The translations under genes were made by a program, and so were the position numbers. The notes beneath the pieces are model-generated. The model made no database searches. It saw nothing but the letters and a program-made list of their open reading frames with translations, and was not told where the DNA came from. A DNA stretch of 64,000 nt, taken from NCBI RefSeq assembly GCF_003967555.1, contig NZ_BIFS01000002.1, positions 1,612,001 to 1,676,000 of the forward strand, given 5' to 3'. The stretch's first letter is position 1. Every line of letters starts with the position of its first letter. The stretch comes from Dictyobacter kobayashii (GTDB lineage: Bacteria; Chloroflexota; Ktedonobacteria; Ktedonobacterales; Ktedonobacteraceae). Positions 51,366-61,617 of this stretch are shown piece by piece.

Positions 51366-51839
51366 ATGAACATGGCCCATATACATCTCCTGGTGAATCA
51401 TTTCCCCATCATTGGTTCAATCTTTATCAGTATTATGTTTCTCATCGCCCTGGTGTTCAAAAATGTCTTCCTGCAAAAGGTTTCTCTCTGGTTTCTGGTA
51501 GTCGTGGCTCTTTTCACTGCCGTGGCTTATCTATCCGGAGATGGTGCGAGAAATGTTTTAGAAAGTGTTACCCATGTACCGGATTCTATGGTGCACGATC
51601 ACGAATCGATGGCGCGTATCGGTCTGATCTTGATGTTTTTTGCTGGTGCTATTTCATTATTTGGAGTAGTTTTCTACAGTCATAAGCCAACCTTACCTCG
51701 TTATCTCCAGATTACAGTTATGGCTATCCTGGTCGTGAGTGTAATTGTATTTATATATGTAGGTTACCTGGGTGGGCAGATCAGCCATCCCGAAATTCGT
51801 TCTTTCTTAAACCTGCCTCAACAATTAATCAGGATCTAA
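51366..51839 (+). CDS. DUF2231-like four-helix membrane protein
   Basis: A 157-residue protein with four hydrophobic segments. HIHLLVNHFPIIGSIF at the N-terminus and VHDHESMARIGLILMFFAGA show conserved His residues within or next to membrane helices, as in DUF2231-type proteins that may bind haem or copper. The final YLGGQISHPEIRS motif also has a conserved His. The function is unknown. Confidence 0.7.
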   Translation: MNMAHIHLLVNHFPIIGSIFISIMFLIALVFKNVFLQKVSLWFLVVVALFTAVAYLSGDGARNVLESVTHVPDSMVHDHESMARIGLILMFFAGAISLFGVVFYSHKPTLPRYLQITVMAILVVSVIVFIYVGYLGGQISHPEIRSFLNLPQQLIRI

Positions 51840-51853
51840 GTGTACAAAATAGC

Positions 51854-51924
51854 GATCCGGCGTAGCAATAGCATAAATTGCACGACAGCATAGATACAAA
51901 GCTTAAACACTACTACGCCGGGAT
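51854..51924. terminator. Weak hairpin between convergent genes
   Basis: GATCCGGCGTAG and CTACGCCGGGATC pair with a single bulge across a 46-nt loop, between the stops at 51839 and 51931. Confidence 0.4.
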
Positions 51925-51930
51925 CTTTGT

Positions 51931-52854
51931 CTAATCGGTAGTTAGCCCAGGATTAGCGACCCGGGTCGGGGACCCGATAGGATTTGGTGACGGGACTCCT
52001 TTTTGCTCGACAATTTTTGTGCTGATTGTGCGCATCAATGAAAGTAAGCGCGCAAAGTTGTTTTCTCCCAAAGATTGCCAGGGTGTTAGCGCCAGATCAT
52101 CTGTGAGCTGCTCAATGCGGCTACGACCATGCTGGCCTTCATTTGTCAGAGCTCCAGAGTCGTCTAACCAGCCACGCTGTGTCAGTCGCTCTTGTGCAGC
52201 GCTCCACTCGTCATCGCTCCAACCACGATTGGGCTGGATGGTCTCTCTGGCCACGCGTCCGGTTGCTGTAAGTGTTAGATGAGCCTCGCAGCCATCGATC
52301 TTTTCTGTAAGCAAGGCGGCCACATGGCCATCGCCCGAAATTCGCGTAGCAGGGTAGTAGCATGCCAGAGGACCAGGTGCGGCTGGTCGGGCCACGGCAA
52401 CGCGGCGTGGCCCGCAAAGAGAGGACGGCCAGCAACTGTACAGGCTTCTGCCGCAGTCCTGGCAATTTCCGCCGCCTCTGTCAGCTCAAATGAGGTAATA
52501 GTCTCACCCAATAAGCGGCGCAGGGCAGCATCCGCAGCACCCAGGCGCGCAGACAGGATCTGTTCTGGTGTTGAGAGGCGCCATGCGTCAGGTATCGCTC
52601 GCGCAACCATGGCAGGATGGAAATTATAAAATGTAGCCGTGACAACCGAGGCTGGCACAGGTCCCATTGCCGCCGCCCGCGACGCGAAATAGCCCATCCA
52701 ATAGCCCTTCAAGCCTGCAGCACTATAGGCCGCACGCGCTTCAGGCGCAAAATAGATCATAGCATGATAGGGCTCCAGCATTGTCCAGGCTACACGCGAA
52801 GGATGCTTATCTGGCTCTGATAATTTGGTCAACATTGTACCCATACAATTCTCC
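51931..52854 (-). pseudogene. SCO6745-like (helix-turn-helix related) protein, one frameshift
   Basis: Joined across 52334-52336 (one base to be added in a C/G run), the two frames give about 307 residues: VAWTMLEPYHAMIYFAPEARAAYSAAGLKGYWMGYFASRAAAMG at the start, LPWPDQPHLVLWHATTLLREFRGDGHVAALL across the break and LTERLTQRGWLDDSGALTNEG-type winged-helix sequence in the second half. This is the SCO6745 family of Actinobacteria and Chloroflexota, of unknown function. ATG 52854 has GCAGGAGAA upstream. Confidence 0.75.
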
Positions 52855-52972
52855 TGCTTTACTATAAAAAGTGAAATCGTTATAACTATGCAGCTATCTT
52901 TCTCAATGAAAGTATACAATCCTGTTTTGGTATTTAGATAGTCATTGCTCACTTGCAGTTTAAGGTATATAA

Positions 52973-53003
52973 AGTAGCTCTCCCATCATCAGGGAGAGCT
53001 GCT
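52973..53003. terminator. Hairpin downstream of the ADP-ribosylglycohydrolase gene
   Basis: AGTAGCTCTCCC and GGGAGAGCTGCT with a 7-nt loop, about 100 bp past the stop at 53105. The intervening sequence holds a small GC motif (GAGCGTCGCAGGCACGAGC) like those flanking the long hairpins. Confidence 0.45.
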
Positions 53004-53104
53004 ATGAGCATGACTTGCAGACTTTTTCTGCACCACTATATACAATTTTTTGAGCGTCGCAGGCACGAGCGACATGTTTTTAAAGCATTCTCAATGAGGA
53101 ATGA

Positions 53105-55065
53105 TTATTTATCCCAGGGTGTGTGAGTGCGACCGATTGAGGACAGGCCCGCATGCAAGTTATTGGCGTCACTCAGCATTAAGTATCCTACAAAGGTCGG
53201 TGTATTTTCTCCACGTACTGACTTGAGTACGATCTCATTCCAGCCCGAGCGCAATGGCATTTTGGCATAGGTTTCGTTGTTGCCTCCATAGTTAGGCCTT
53301 ACCAGTGGATAGCGGAATGACTCCAGGGCCCACTGGCTATTAACCCACAGTTTAGATGGACAATTGGTAGCCGCTCCAATCCAGGCTTCAATCGTATTTC
53401 CAGGATTCCAGATATAGGTACGTGTGTAGAGCACACCCGCATTGGAAAAGATATCCTGCAATGGCAATTCATTGTCCCGCGCGTATAAATCGCGCCATTG
53501 ACCGGGACGGCCCTCACGGGTCAGAATCAGATCTGTGTTGCTGATCTTTTCTGGCTCAAGCACCTGGTCAAATAGCTCACGATCCGATAGCCCATTGGCA
53601 GGATAGAGTTCTGAATGCAGGTAACGATAGGACCCAAGTAAGACGACTGGAATGGCTGGTTGGATCGGGCGCTCCTGAGGGATGATAACCAGGAACAGTG
53701 GATTGGTGTTCTCGACTGCTGCGGTGGTTGGAACTGGAATGGTTAGCTTAACGTCCGCTTTTGAGCTGGCCGGGATTGCTACATCACCAGACTGTGTCGC
53801 GGTTTCCCAGCCGTGGTGGCCATAGAGTTCATAGCGGACAACCTGTTCTTTTGGATGTGGATTTGTAAGCTGAACCAGCAGTTCTTTGTTTTCTCCAGGG
53901 ATCACCGCCGGTGTATTGATATAGTCTACTATGACGCCCAGGGCGCTATTAGGATATTCGATGTGGGTTGCACTGGCATTCCATAAAGCATGGATACTCT
54001 CATCAGCATAGAGATCTTCTATCTCCACATTTAATATAGAGTCACCGTTGAGCACTCCATGGGCAGTCAATACACGTTTAGCTTGAATACAGACACGCTC
54101 GGTCAGTTCAGCCAGATTGGCGGGAATCGGATTGCGGCCGACCAATGTGTAGTTGAGTCCTCCCCAGGATTCATTGGTTGAAATATTTTCGCCCAGCGGC
54201 TCGGTCCATTTTTGAGGTAACGCTGCCCCACCGGCGACAATACCCAGATAACTGCCAAGGGTAGCTCCGGTACAGTCGGTATCATACCCACAATTGACCG
54301 CTTTACATATGGCATCGCCAAAATCAGTACCATATAGCCAACCAATGACCTGGAAACCTATATTGATAGGTGAATACTGGGCATTATAATGTGGGGTAGC
54401 CTCAAGCACACGTCTGCGCGCCGACTTCCAATCCACATCATCTGTATAGGCCTGGCGAGCCGCAGTGATAGCTTTCGCCGTCTGGCTCCAGGGTGGAACA
54501 TACGAGGCGCCGATATCCAATAATTGTATCGGATTAGAGACCACAAAGGCCGCCGACTCAATGGCGGCATTAAATAGCTCACCGAAAACGCTCTCACCCC
54601 CTGCATGATCCACAATCGAATCTTCATAAGCATATTTAGCCGCGATTTTAGGCATACCTGGAGCGATGCAGGCCCAGATTTCGGAGCGGATCGGGCTACC
54701 CATGCAGTCTTTAAACCAGTTATTATAATAGCCGGAAACCGGTGGCAAAAGGCCCAGGCGCAAATTAGTCTTGTTCAAGCCATATTCATCCCAGTTGTAC
54801 CCGATGTGATCCAGCCAGTATTGTGCCAGGTCAGCGGCCCGCAATTGAGGCCCGATCTCCTCTAACGCTTTGAGCCAGATAAGCTGCATCTCCAGATCAT
54901 CATTAGGAATGCCACCCTCTTTCAGCTCGGGATACCACCAGACATCGAATGGCTCCGGTTCTCCATAAGCCTTTTCGAGGGCGCCCCCAGCGTGCCACCA
55001 CAATTTTTGCCCAGCCAACAACCATACACCTTATTACGAAAAGCTTCACTATTAAGATCTAGCAT
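53105..55065 (-). pseudogene. ADP-ribosylglycohydrolase-family protein with C-terminal domains, one frameshift
   Basis: True start is ATG 55065 (MLDLNSEAFRNKVYGCWLGKNCGG), which reads in another frame into LGAPLEKAYGEPE after a one-base addition at 54979-54981. The ADP-ribosyl-hydrolase fold has IPNDDLEMQLIWLKALEE (metal-binding DD), NCGYDTDCTGATLGSYLGI and CW-type start motifs; it removes ADP-ribose from substrates. Residues beyond about 370 (LLVQLTNPHPKEQVVRYELYGHHGWE and IWNPGNTIEAWIGAATNCPSKLWVNSQWA) look like beta-sandwich domains, making the protein about 650 residues, far longer than stand-alone DraG/ARH (about 300). The SRPBCC gene lies 72 bp upstream on the same strand. Confidence 0.85.
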
Positions 55066-55137
55066 CGTAGCGACCTCTTTCTATTGCGGAATAATACAAT
55101 AATGAAAATAAACGAAACTTGTTGTTTGTTTGCCTGT

Positions 55138-55605
55138 TCAATCATCATTTGATGCGTTCTCAAGTAATTGTTTGAGCCGCTGAAACATCTGCACATGTGA
55201 TTGACTGGCTTGCTTATATGTTGTGCCCATGAGCAATGCTGGCGCCTGTATTTTGATATACTCACTGACCCGCGTACCATCCCCCTCAACTGAGCATTTG
55301 GTGGTATTAAAGAGATAGACGGCTGGAAATTGCGCCGCGGTAGAATTAAGATCTCCATTCGCCGTTATCTGCATAGTAACGCTATAGGTAACCGAAATGG
55401 TGAATGGTCCCAATGGAATACGATCGCGCACGCGGTAGTGGCTAACTAAACTCCCATCGGCGTGCGTGATGGGGGTCTCCACAAGTTGGATATCAACAAT
55501 CAGTGGATGTATTTGCCGATGGTTATGCAATGAAGTTAGAAATGTCTTTACCTTTTCTGGTGGAGCAGCAATGTAGATATCTTGTTCAAAGATCTTTTGA
55601 GCCAT
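55138..55605 (-). CDS. SRPBCC-family (START-like) protein
   Basis: A 155-residue soluble protein with the START-like beginning FEQDIYIAAPPEKVKTFLTSLHNHRQIHPLI (ligand cavity fold) and the long C-terminal helix VQMFQRLKQLLEN. SRPBCC proteins bind hydrophobic ligands or act as cyclases or dehydratases. The ligand is not clear. Probably co-transcribed with the downstream ADP-ribosylglycohydrolase gene (72-bp gap). Confidence 0.82.
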   Translation of the reverse strand: MAQKIFEQDIYIAAPPEKVKTFLTSLHNHRQIHPLIVDIQLVETPITHADGSLVSHYRVRDRIPLGPFTISVTYSVTMQITANGDLNSTAAQFPAVYLFNTTKCSVEGDGTRVSEYIKIQAPALLMGTTYKQASQSHVQMFQRLKQLLENASNDD

Positions 55606-55911
55606 TTTCTGTCCTTTGAGTTTCTGGTCGTATTGTTAAGTATTTATAATATTATATATTTCTTCTCTCGTATGTGAATCTTTTTTGCCACATTGGGACT
55701 TCAATCATAGGTAAATACGGGCAATCATGATGTTTGCATTGCTTCTATTATAGGCATATGCTATATTTCCGATATGGTTTCTGCGCTATGGCAAGTATAT
55801 ATTTGATCCAGAGAGGGGTGGTTGGAAGAGCATACTCCAATGCGTTTTCTACTTTGTTAGATGCATATGCAATAGATATATTTTATTTCTCTTGGAGAGG
55901 AGTCAGGGTCT
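55606..55911. other. Divergent promoter region
   Basis: A 306-bp AT-rich spacer between divergent genes. A 69-codon ORF at 55734-55943 overlaps the next gene and is not supported. Confidence 0.4.
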
Positions 55912-56358
55912 ATGAGAGATTCCAGACAGGGAGGGCCGCGTAAGTCCCCTCGTCGTGAGGGACCGATAGCATTGATTATTGGGGTGATTGCGATTGTATT
56001 GCTCTATTTATATGCCAATCATCTGATAACTATTCCAGGGTCGATACAGATATCGACCGGACCACAGTTCGCGTCGGCTGCGGCTGGCAGCCAGACCAGC
56101 GTAATCTGCGAGGTTATTTCGACTTCAGGCAATACCTCATTGGAAGGCTATGTGCTCGAGCAAGCCAATGATGGTTCCTATCAGCGCACCAGCAATATTG
56201 TGCATATTGTTTGGGCTGCCAACCAAAAAGTAACTCTGGGGCGCAATCAAGATATACAACAAGGTGCGGTGGTGCAGGCCAATGGACATGTGGATGCGGC
56301 AAAAATATTGCATGCTGACCAATTGACGGTTATCACCAATTTTGTGATCGTAAAGTAG
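55912..56358 (+). CDS. Hypothetical single-pass membrane protein
   Basis: A 148-residue protein with a positively charged cytoplasmic start (RDSRQGGPRKSPRREGP), one membrane helix (ALIIGVIAIVLLYLYANHL), then an outside beta-rich part with SVICEVISTSGNTSLEGYVLEQ and VTLGRNQDIQQGAVVQANGHVDAAKILHADQLTVIT, which resembles an OB/NfeD-like barrel. No family can be assigned. GGAGAGGAG lies 10 bp ahead of the ATG. Confidence 0.65.
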   Translation: MRDSRQGGPRKSPRREGPIALIIGVIAIVLLYLYANHLITIPGSIQISTGPQFASAAAGSQTSVICEVISTSGNTSLEGYVLEQANDGSYQRTSNIVHIVWAANQKVTLGRNQDIQQGAVVQANGHVDAAKILHADQLTVITNFVIVK

Positions 56359-56395
56359 CGCTGTTACTTACCATGGCAACTATATATAAGCCGCT

Positions 56396-56448
56396 TTATA
56401 GAGTGATGGGCTACTGCTTCTTGTCAACAGTAGCCCATCACTCTATAA
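56396..56448. terminator. Long perfect hairpin between convergent genes
   Basis: Exact 21-bp arms (TTATAGAGTGATGGGCTAC...) with an 11-nt loop, between the stops at 56358 and 56475. Confidence 0.7.
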
Positions 56449-56474
56449 GATCTATTGGCGTGATCAGCCTGGCA

Positions 56475-59022
56475 TCAAGCTCCTGTTGTGCTGTTCTGCC
56501 TGGTTTCTATGCGTTCTCCAAAATGGCTGGTCTCCGTCAGGGTAAAAGTGGCGCGCGCATGAATGTCCTGTGCTGATGAGCCGATCAGAACTTCAAACTC
56601 ACCGGCTTCGGCGACCCATTGGTGGGCCAGGTCATCATAATAGGCCAGAGCTGCGCGTTCCAGTTCAAAAGTGACGGTCTGGCTCTCACCAGGTTCCAGG
56701 TGTAGCTTGGCAAAAGCTTTAAGTTCTTTTTCCGGTCGCTGCAGGGTTGATTTGAGATCCCGAACATAGAGCTGCACCACCTCCTTGCCCGCGCGCTGGC
56801 CTGTATTTGTAATCCGAATGGCAGCTTGCAGGGTATCATTGGGCTTTAAACTCTGCGTGTTGAGCTGGATAGAGGGATTATAACTAAAAGTGGTATAGGA
56901 GAGTCCAAAGCCAAAGGGGAAGAGGGGTGCAACCTTCTTCTTATCATAATAGCGATACCCAACGAACAGGCCTTCGCCATAATGTACGCGCCCATTCTCA
57001 CCTGGATAGTTGATGTAGGCAGGATTATCCTCAATCCGCTGCGGGAAGGTCTGGGGGAGCTTCCCTGACGGATTAACCGTGCCAAAGAGCACATCCGCGA
57101 TGGCATTGCCACATTCCTGGCCAGGATACCAGCACTGCAGGACGCCCGGGACTTTGTCGAGCCAGGGCATGGTGATCGGCGAGCCGGTATTTAGCACGAC
57201 AATGGTATTTTTATTGGCCTCGGCGACCTTCTCGATCAACTCTACCTGTTCGGCCATTAGATCCATATTGGGCCGATCAAAGCCTTCACTCTCCCACTCT
57301 CCATTTAGACCAGCGAAGACCAGCGCAACATCTGAATTGGCTGCCAGTGCCACCGCGCGTTCCAGCGCATTAGTCGACACCGGAGCCATCAGACCCACAC
57401 GCACAGCCGCAAGAGAGATTGCGGCAACGCCTTTCGTATATTCAATCGCCAACTGATAGTCTTGCCCGGCTGTAAGCTCGATTGAGGCGATTACTTCCTG
57501 GCTACCCATACCGAAGTAGGTTTGGCCCGGGAGTTGGTGATCCCAGTTATTGATTAATTCTTTGCTGTCGATATATAGTTTGCTCAAGCCTGCACTGGCC
57601 AGGCTAAACTGATGTGTCCCTGATTTTTGAGGCCGGATATGAGCTGTGAAGCGCGCTGAAAAGTTGAGTGGATCAATGTTATCGGCAACCACGCCAAACC
57701 AGACCTTCTCGGAGCTTGCGCTGTGATCCGTCTCGTTTGCTTTAGCGGTGAAGTTATGCCCCTGAAAATATTCGATAGCGAAACCCGGCGTAGTATCTCC
57801 ATCGTGCGAGCTAAACAGTTGCTGGTCGATTAGAGGGAGTAAGTTGTGGCTGGCGAAGTTCGTCTCATCATTAATTGAGAGTTGATCACCCACGCGCTCC
57901 ACGATAGCATCATATGGTGAGATTGAATAATGAGCATTGACGAGGGCGCTACCGCCGCCCATCATTCGTGCCGTCCTGGCATTGGGTCCAATGATCGCGA
58001 TTGACTGTAGCTTTTCGGGTTGTAAAGGTAAAATGTCCCGCTCATTCTTGAGCAGCACACAACCCTCGGCCCCGGCCTCACGGATCAAGGCGCGATGTTC
58101 TGGTAGATCGAGAGCTTGCTCTGGACCATCTTCATGAACCTCAAACAGACCCACTTTAATGAACAGGTGCAATAGACGCGAAACGCTATCATCGATGGTG
58201 CTCTCGGCCACCTCACCGTTTTTAACCGCCTGGAGCAGCTTTTCACCGCGCCAGATAGCGGGCCCGGGCATCTCCAGGTCCAGGCCAGCGTTGATCGATG
58301 GAACTGTACTCTGGGTGCCGAACCAATCGGACATCACTACACCATCGAAGCCCCATTCCTTTTTCAAAATATCAGTCAGGGTATAGGGATTCTCACTGGC
58401 ATAAGTTCCATTGATCTTGTTGTATGAGGCCATTGCCAGCCAGCTACCAGCTTCTTGAATGGCGGCCTTAAATGGAGGCAGGTAAATCTCACGCAAGGCA
58501 CGCTCGCCAACCTCTGAGCTAATACTGTTGCGCTGGAATTCGGAGTCGTTGCACACAAAATGTTTGACGGTTGCGCCCACATCCTCGCTCTGCACGCCCT
58601 TAATATAGCCCACCGCCATCCTGGCCGATAGATAGGGATCTTCTGAGTAGCATTCAAAGTTACGGCCATTTAGCGGAGAACGATGGATATTCACCGTAGG
58701 AGCCAGTAAAACGCGAGCCCCTTTGGATTTAGCCTCCTGGCCCAGTGCCTGCCCAATGCGTTCAATCAATGCAGGATTCCAGGTGGCTGCCAGCGAGATG
58801 CCAGCTGGAAAACAGGCTGAGGTGACGCCGGCATCGTCTCTCTGGATGGGATTGCTCTCACCGCGAGCCCCATTTGGCCCATCGGATACTTTGAGTGAGG
58901 GAATACCCAGGCGCTCAATCGGGATGGTATTCCACATCGAGGCACCAGCTAGCAATGAGACTTTTTCTTCCAGTGTCATTTTACCGAGCAGGTCTTCTAC
59001 CTTCGCATGCATAAGACAACTC
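56475..59022 (-). CDS. Glycoside hydrolase family 3 beta-glucosidase with PA14 domain
   Basis: About 848 residues from ATG 59022 (GGGAG 9 bp upstream); a longer frame to 59138 is less likely. The GH3 barrel contains LLAGASMWNTIPIERLGIPSLKVSDGPNG and FDGVVMSDWFG (nucleophile Asp). A PA14 domain (about residues 400-560, with FYGHNFT and FSARFTAHIRPQKSGTHQFSLASAGLSKLYIDSK) interrupts the second alpha/beta domain, as in known PA14-bearing GH3 enzymes. A fibronectin-III-like domain follows (VVQLYVRDLKSTLQRPEKELKAF). It hydrolyses terminal beta-glucosides, probably in the cytoplasm since no signal peptide is seen. Confidence 0.92.
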
Positions 59023-59290
59023 CCTTCGTTCTGTGCGCATCGTAGCGTTTGGTGGTGGTGGAGAAAAATATATTGGTGGTATATGTCAGGCAATGCAAAT
59101 GCGCCATCGCATAATGTATAAAGCCTGACGTTTCCCAATATTATAACTAACCCGGGCTACAAGTTGCAAAGCTGTAAAACGATACTTAGAATAGAGGGAT
59201 TAATATGTTAATACTGGATAGAAACTTTCTCAATAAAATTGGCTTTCCCAAATGCATGGAAAAGCCTGACCCCCGAGAAAGATATATTGC

Positions 59291-60910
59291 TTAATCGTAT
59301 TGTGGATCTTTCCAGTTCTCTGGTATATCTATTTTTGCCTCGACATTTGCATGTTCTGCTAGTAGGAAGAGCAAATTGCTACCACTTAATAATTCGATAG
59401 GTTTTCCTTCTGCAAACTCAAAAGAGGCTTTCCCATAACCACTGGTTGTTACAAGAATTCCTTTCGAGGCTCCTTCATTCTGGAGTGTCCCGTAAAGATC
59501 TCGAACGGCACTTACACCTACTGTGTTTTTATAGCGTTTCGCTTGAATAACTACTTTCCCGCCGAAAATTGGGCGAGGATCGTAGGCAACGCAATCTACT
59601 CCTCCATCACGCGAAGCCTGCGTCTGGCGAGTCTCCAAACCCATTTTTTGGAAGAGATTTGTGATCAATGATTCAAACTCATTAGGAGTCAACTCCATGA
59701 GATTTGGTCTTTGATCTAATCCTGATAGTACATCAATTTCTTCAATGTAGCGGGGATCTACCATATCGAATTCCAATACTGGCCGCACTGGAGCCAGTTC
59801 TGTAGGGCTCTTCGATATAGACGCATTTAATACTTGAAGACATGCTTGTGGATCTACCTTGCTTAAATCTAACCTGTCAAATATATCATGGCTTGTACGG
59901 ACTGTAGTCAGGCATGTTCTTACAGGCAGCCCTGTTCCTTTATTAATACTCTCTACGTAACCATTAAATACAATAGTATCAACGCAATGCCCGCGATCGG
60001 CTTTAAATAACTCATAGAGCGTACGAAGGGTGGTTTGAGCGATAATTGAATTGTATAAAGTTTTCCTTTGCGGTAAAGGACGTATGGTGTTTGTAATTTC
60101 GTCCTTTGTTTTTACATACTTAAAAATTCCAGCTTCAGGAATTATCTCAAAATTGGGGAAATCGTACTCAACTACTAATTGAGTTGACTCAGGGACATAG
60201 GCTACCTTTGCATGTTGAGGAAATTTATCTGGATAATTACTGGTAGCCAAAACCATTGTAAAATAATTGACTATTGCAGATGGTACACGTGCATCAAAAT
60301 CGCGTCGGAAATTATCTATTTCTGTATGTTGATTTTTTATTTTTTGTAGCTCATCATTATAATGTTGTTCAAAGGCATTTCTCATCTCAGCCAACTTTTT
60401 TTGTCGCATTTGTTCTCTGGCAGCATGTTCTGAAACATGCCTATTATATAACTCTTGTGCCTTGATGACTTCCTGAGCATACTTTTCTTTAGCTCCGGGA
60501 AAAATTTTTTGGAGCCCTGATAGTTCAGGGGGACGATAGTTCTGTGGTACCGGCGGCTGTTCTGGAATCGCCAATTGGCCCGGGTTAAAGGTTGGTAAGT
60601 TTAATGGCTGTTTCAATGTTTCCCACATAATAAAGCTATCAATTTTAAGCGCATCTGCTAGAAGATTATTAAAACTTGCAATCACTTGTTCAAGTTGCTC
60701 ATTTTGGAGATTGACCTGAGCTATTCTGGATTCGGTATAAAGTCTGGCTCGCTCTTTTTGATCTGCTTTTTGGGCATTTTCATAAGCTTTTCTCGCTTTT
60801 TCTGCTGCCTTCGCTGCTTGTGTCTGTGTCAGTTGCTGGGCTTTCTGTTTGCGAGCCGCCTCTTTTTGGATGCGTGCCCTCGTATTGATCAGACTATTTT
60901 TCCTCGCCAT
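59291..60910 (-). CDS. Mrr-type restriction endonuclease domain protein with coiled-coil N-terminus
   Basis: A 539-residue protein. Residues about 5-105 are a strongly charged coiled coil (KEAARKQKAQQLTQTQAAKAAEKARKAYENAQKADQKERARLYTE), and a second one lies near 150-205. A central region (VPSAIVNYFTMVL onward) has no known family. The C-terminal 130 residues are an Mrr_cat PD-(D/E)XK nuclease: DGGVDCVAYDP, the QAK motif in VVIQAKRYKN, and RDLYGTLQNEGASKGILVTTSGYGKASFEFA. Mrr-like enzymes cut modified DNA. No methylase or helicase gene is adjacent, so this is an orphan defence gene candidate. It is flanked by 150-240-bp empty spacers. Confidence 0.85.
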   Translation of the reverse strand: MARKNSLINTRARIQKEAARKQKAQQLTQTQAAKAAEKARKAYENAQKADQKERARLYTESRIAQVNLQNEQLEQVIASFNNLLADALKIDSFIMWETLKQPLNLPTFNPGQLAIPEQPPVPQNYRPPELSGLQKIFPGAKEKYAQEVIKAQELYNRHVSEHAAREQMRQKKLAEMRNAFEQHYNDELQKIKNQHTEIDNFRRDFDARVPSAIVNYFTMVLATSNYPDKFPQHAKVAYVPESTQLVVEYDFPNFEIIPEAGIFKYVKTKDEITNTIRPLPQRKTLYNSIIAQTTLRTLYELFKADRGHCVDTIVFNGYVESINKGTGLPVRTCLTTVRTSHDIFDRLDLSKVDPQACLQVLNASISKSPTELAPVRPVLEFDMVDPRYIEEIDVLSGLDQRPNLMELTPNEFESLITNLFQKMGLETRQTQASRDGGVDCVAYDPRPIFGGKVVIQAKRYKNTVGVSAVRDLYGTLQNEGASKGILVTTSGYGKASFEFAEGKPIELLSGSNLLFLLAEHANVEAKIDIPENWKDPQYD

Positions 60911-61148
60911 CCCTTCATTACTCCTTTAATTAGAATGGATACATTTGTATGATTTTAGTGGTAATAAATATAAAAGTGTAGGTGGTGTAATCAATAATAA
61001 CAAATTGAATATTTGCTGACAAGGCCAAAAGGTAAGAAATCGATCGATAGTCATGAAAGATTTCTCACCCTGCACGAGATAAATATCATGGAGTGTCTAC
61101 TAATTGTTGCAAAAAACGTTGTGTGTTTTGAAAAAGCTACTGGCTTTT

Positions 61149-61472
61149 TTATTCCTGGCGGGATTGGCTACGCTGGACGTCGAAGCCATCGGGATAGCGT
61201 TGGCGTAGCTTGTCGACGTTGGCCTGCATAACGTCATCCAGGGTCAGGCCGACGGTTTCGCAGAGCAGGGTCATATATCAGAGCAGGTCGCCGAGCTCTT
61301 TTTTGAGGTTGGGGATGTCCAGTTCGTGGGAATGATAGAGCACTTTTTTCAGCAGATCGACAACTTCACCCGATTCGCCAGCAATGCCCAGCGCGGTCAG
61401 GATGAGTAGCTCTCGACGATCTTCTATATCACAGGTACGATGTACCTCTTGTGTGTAAGTTGCAATGTCCAT
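61149..61472 (-). pseudogene. MazG-like nucleotide pyrophosphohydrolase with in-frame TGA
   Basis: The frame opens with TYTQEVHRTCDIEDRRELLILTALGIAGESGEVVDLLKKVLYHSHELDIPNLKKELGDLL and then meets TGA at 61278-61280; beyond it the same frame continues as YMTLLCETVGLTLDDVMQANVDKLRQRYPDGF to a TAA at 61149. Homologues have Trp there (ELGDLLWYM), so a TGG-to-TGA change is likely. MazG enzymes hydrolyse (d)NTPs to monophosphates. ORF is about 107 codons, the usual length. Without readthrough, only 64 residues are made, lacking the last helix of the fold. Confidence 0.78.
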
Positions 61473-61561
61473 AGTGATTCCTTCTACCTTTCTTGTTTTA
61501 CTGTCGAACTTTAGCTAACTTCTGAAAGGGGTTTTACGGCGCGAATGGATAACCCAGAAGT

Positions 61562-61602
61562 AATTCCTCGATTCTCTCATACATTGAGAGAATCGGGGAA
61601 TT
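61562..61602. terminator. Hairpin between oxidoreductase and MazG-like genes
   Basis: AATTCCTCGATTCTCT and AGAGAATCGGGGAATT pair with one mismatch around a 9-nt loop, 16 bp past the oxidoreductase stop. Confidence 0.6.
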
Positions 61603-61617
61603 GGCTGAAGGAAGAGT

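Noticed and set aside
55734..55943. 69-codon ORF overlapping the membrane protein at 55912
   Set aside because: No ribosome site and it overlaps a better-supported start in another frame.
61278..61280. TGA read as Trp (altered genetic code)
   Set aside because: TGA ends the EamA (35472-35474) and GntR/LacI genes at their expected lengths, and Trp is coded TGG elsewhere.
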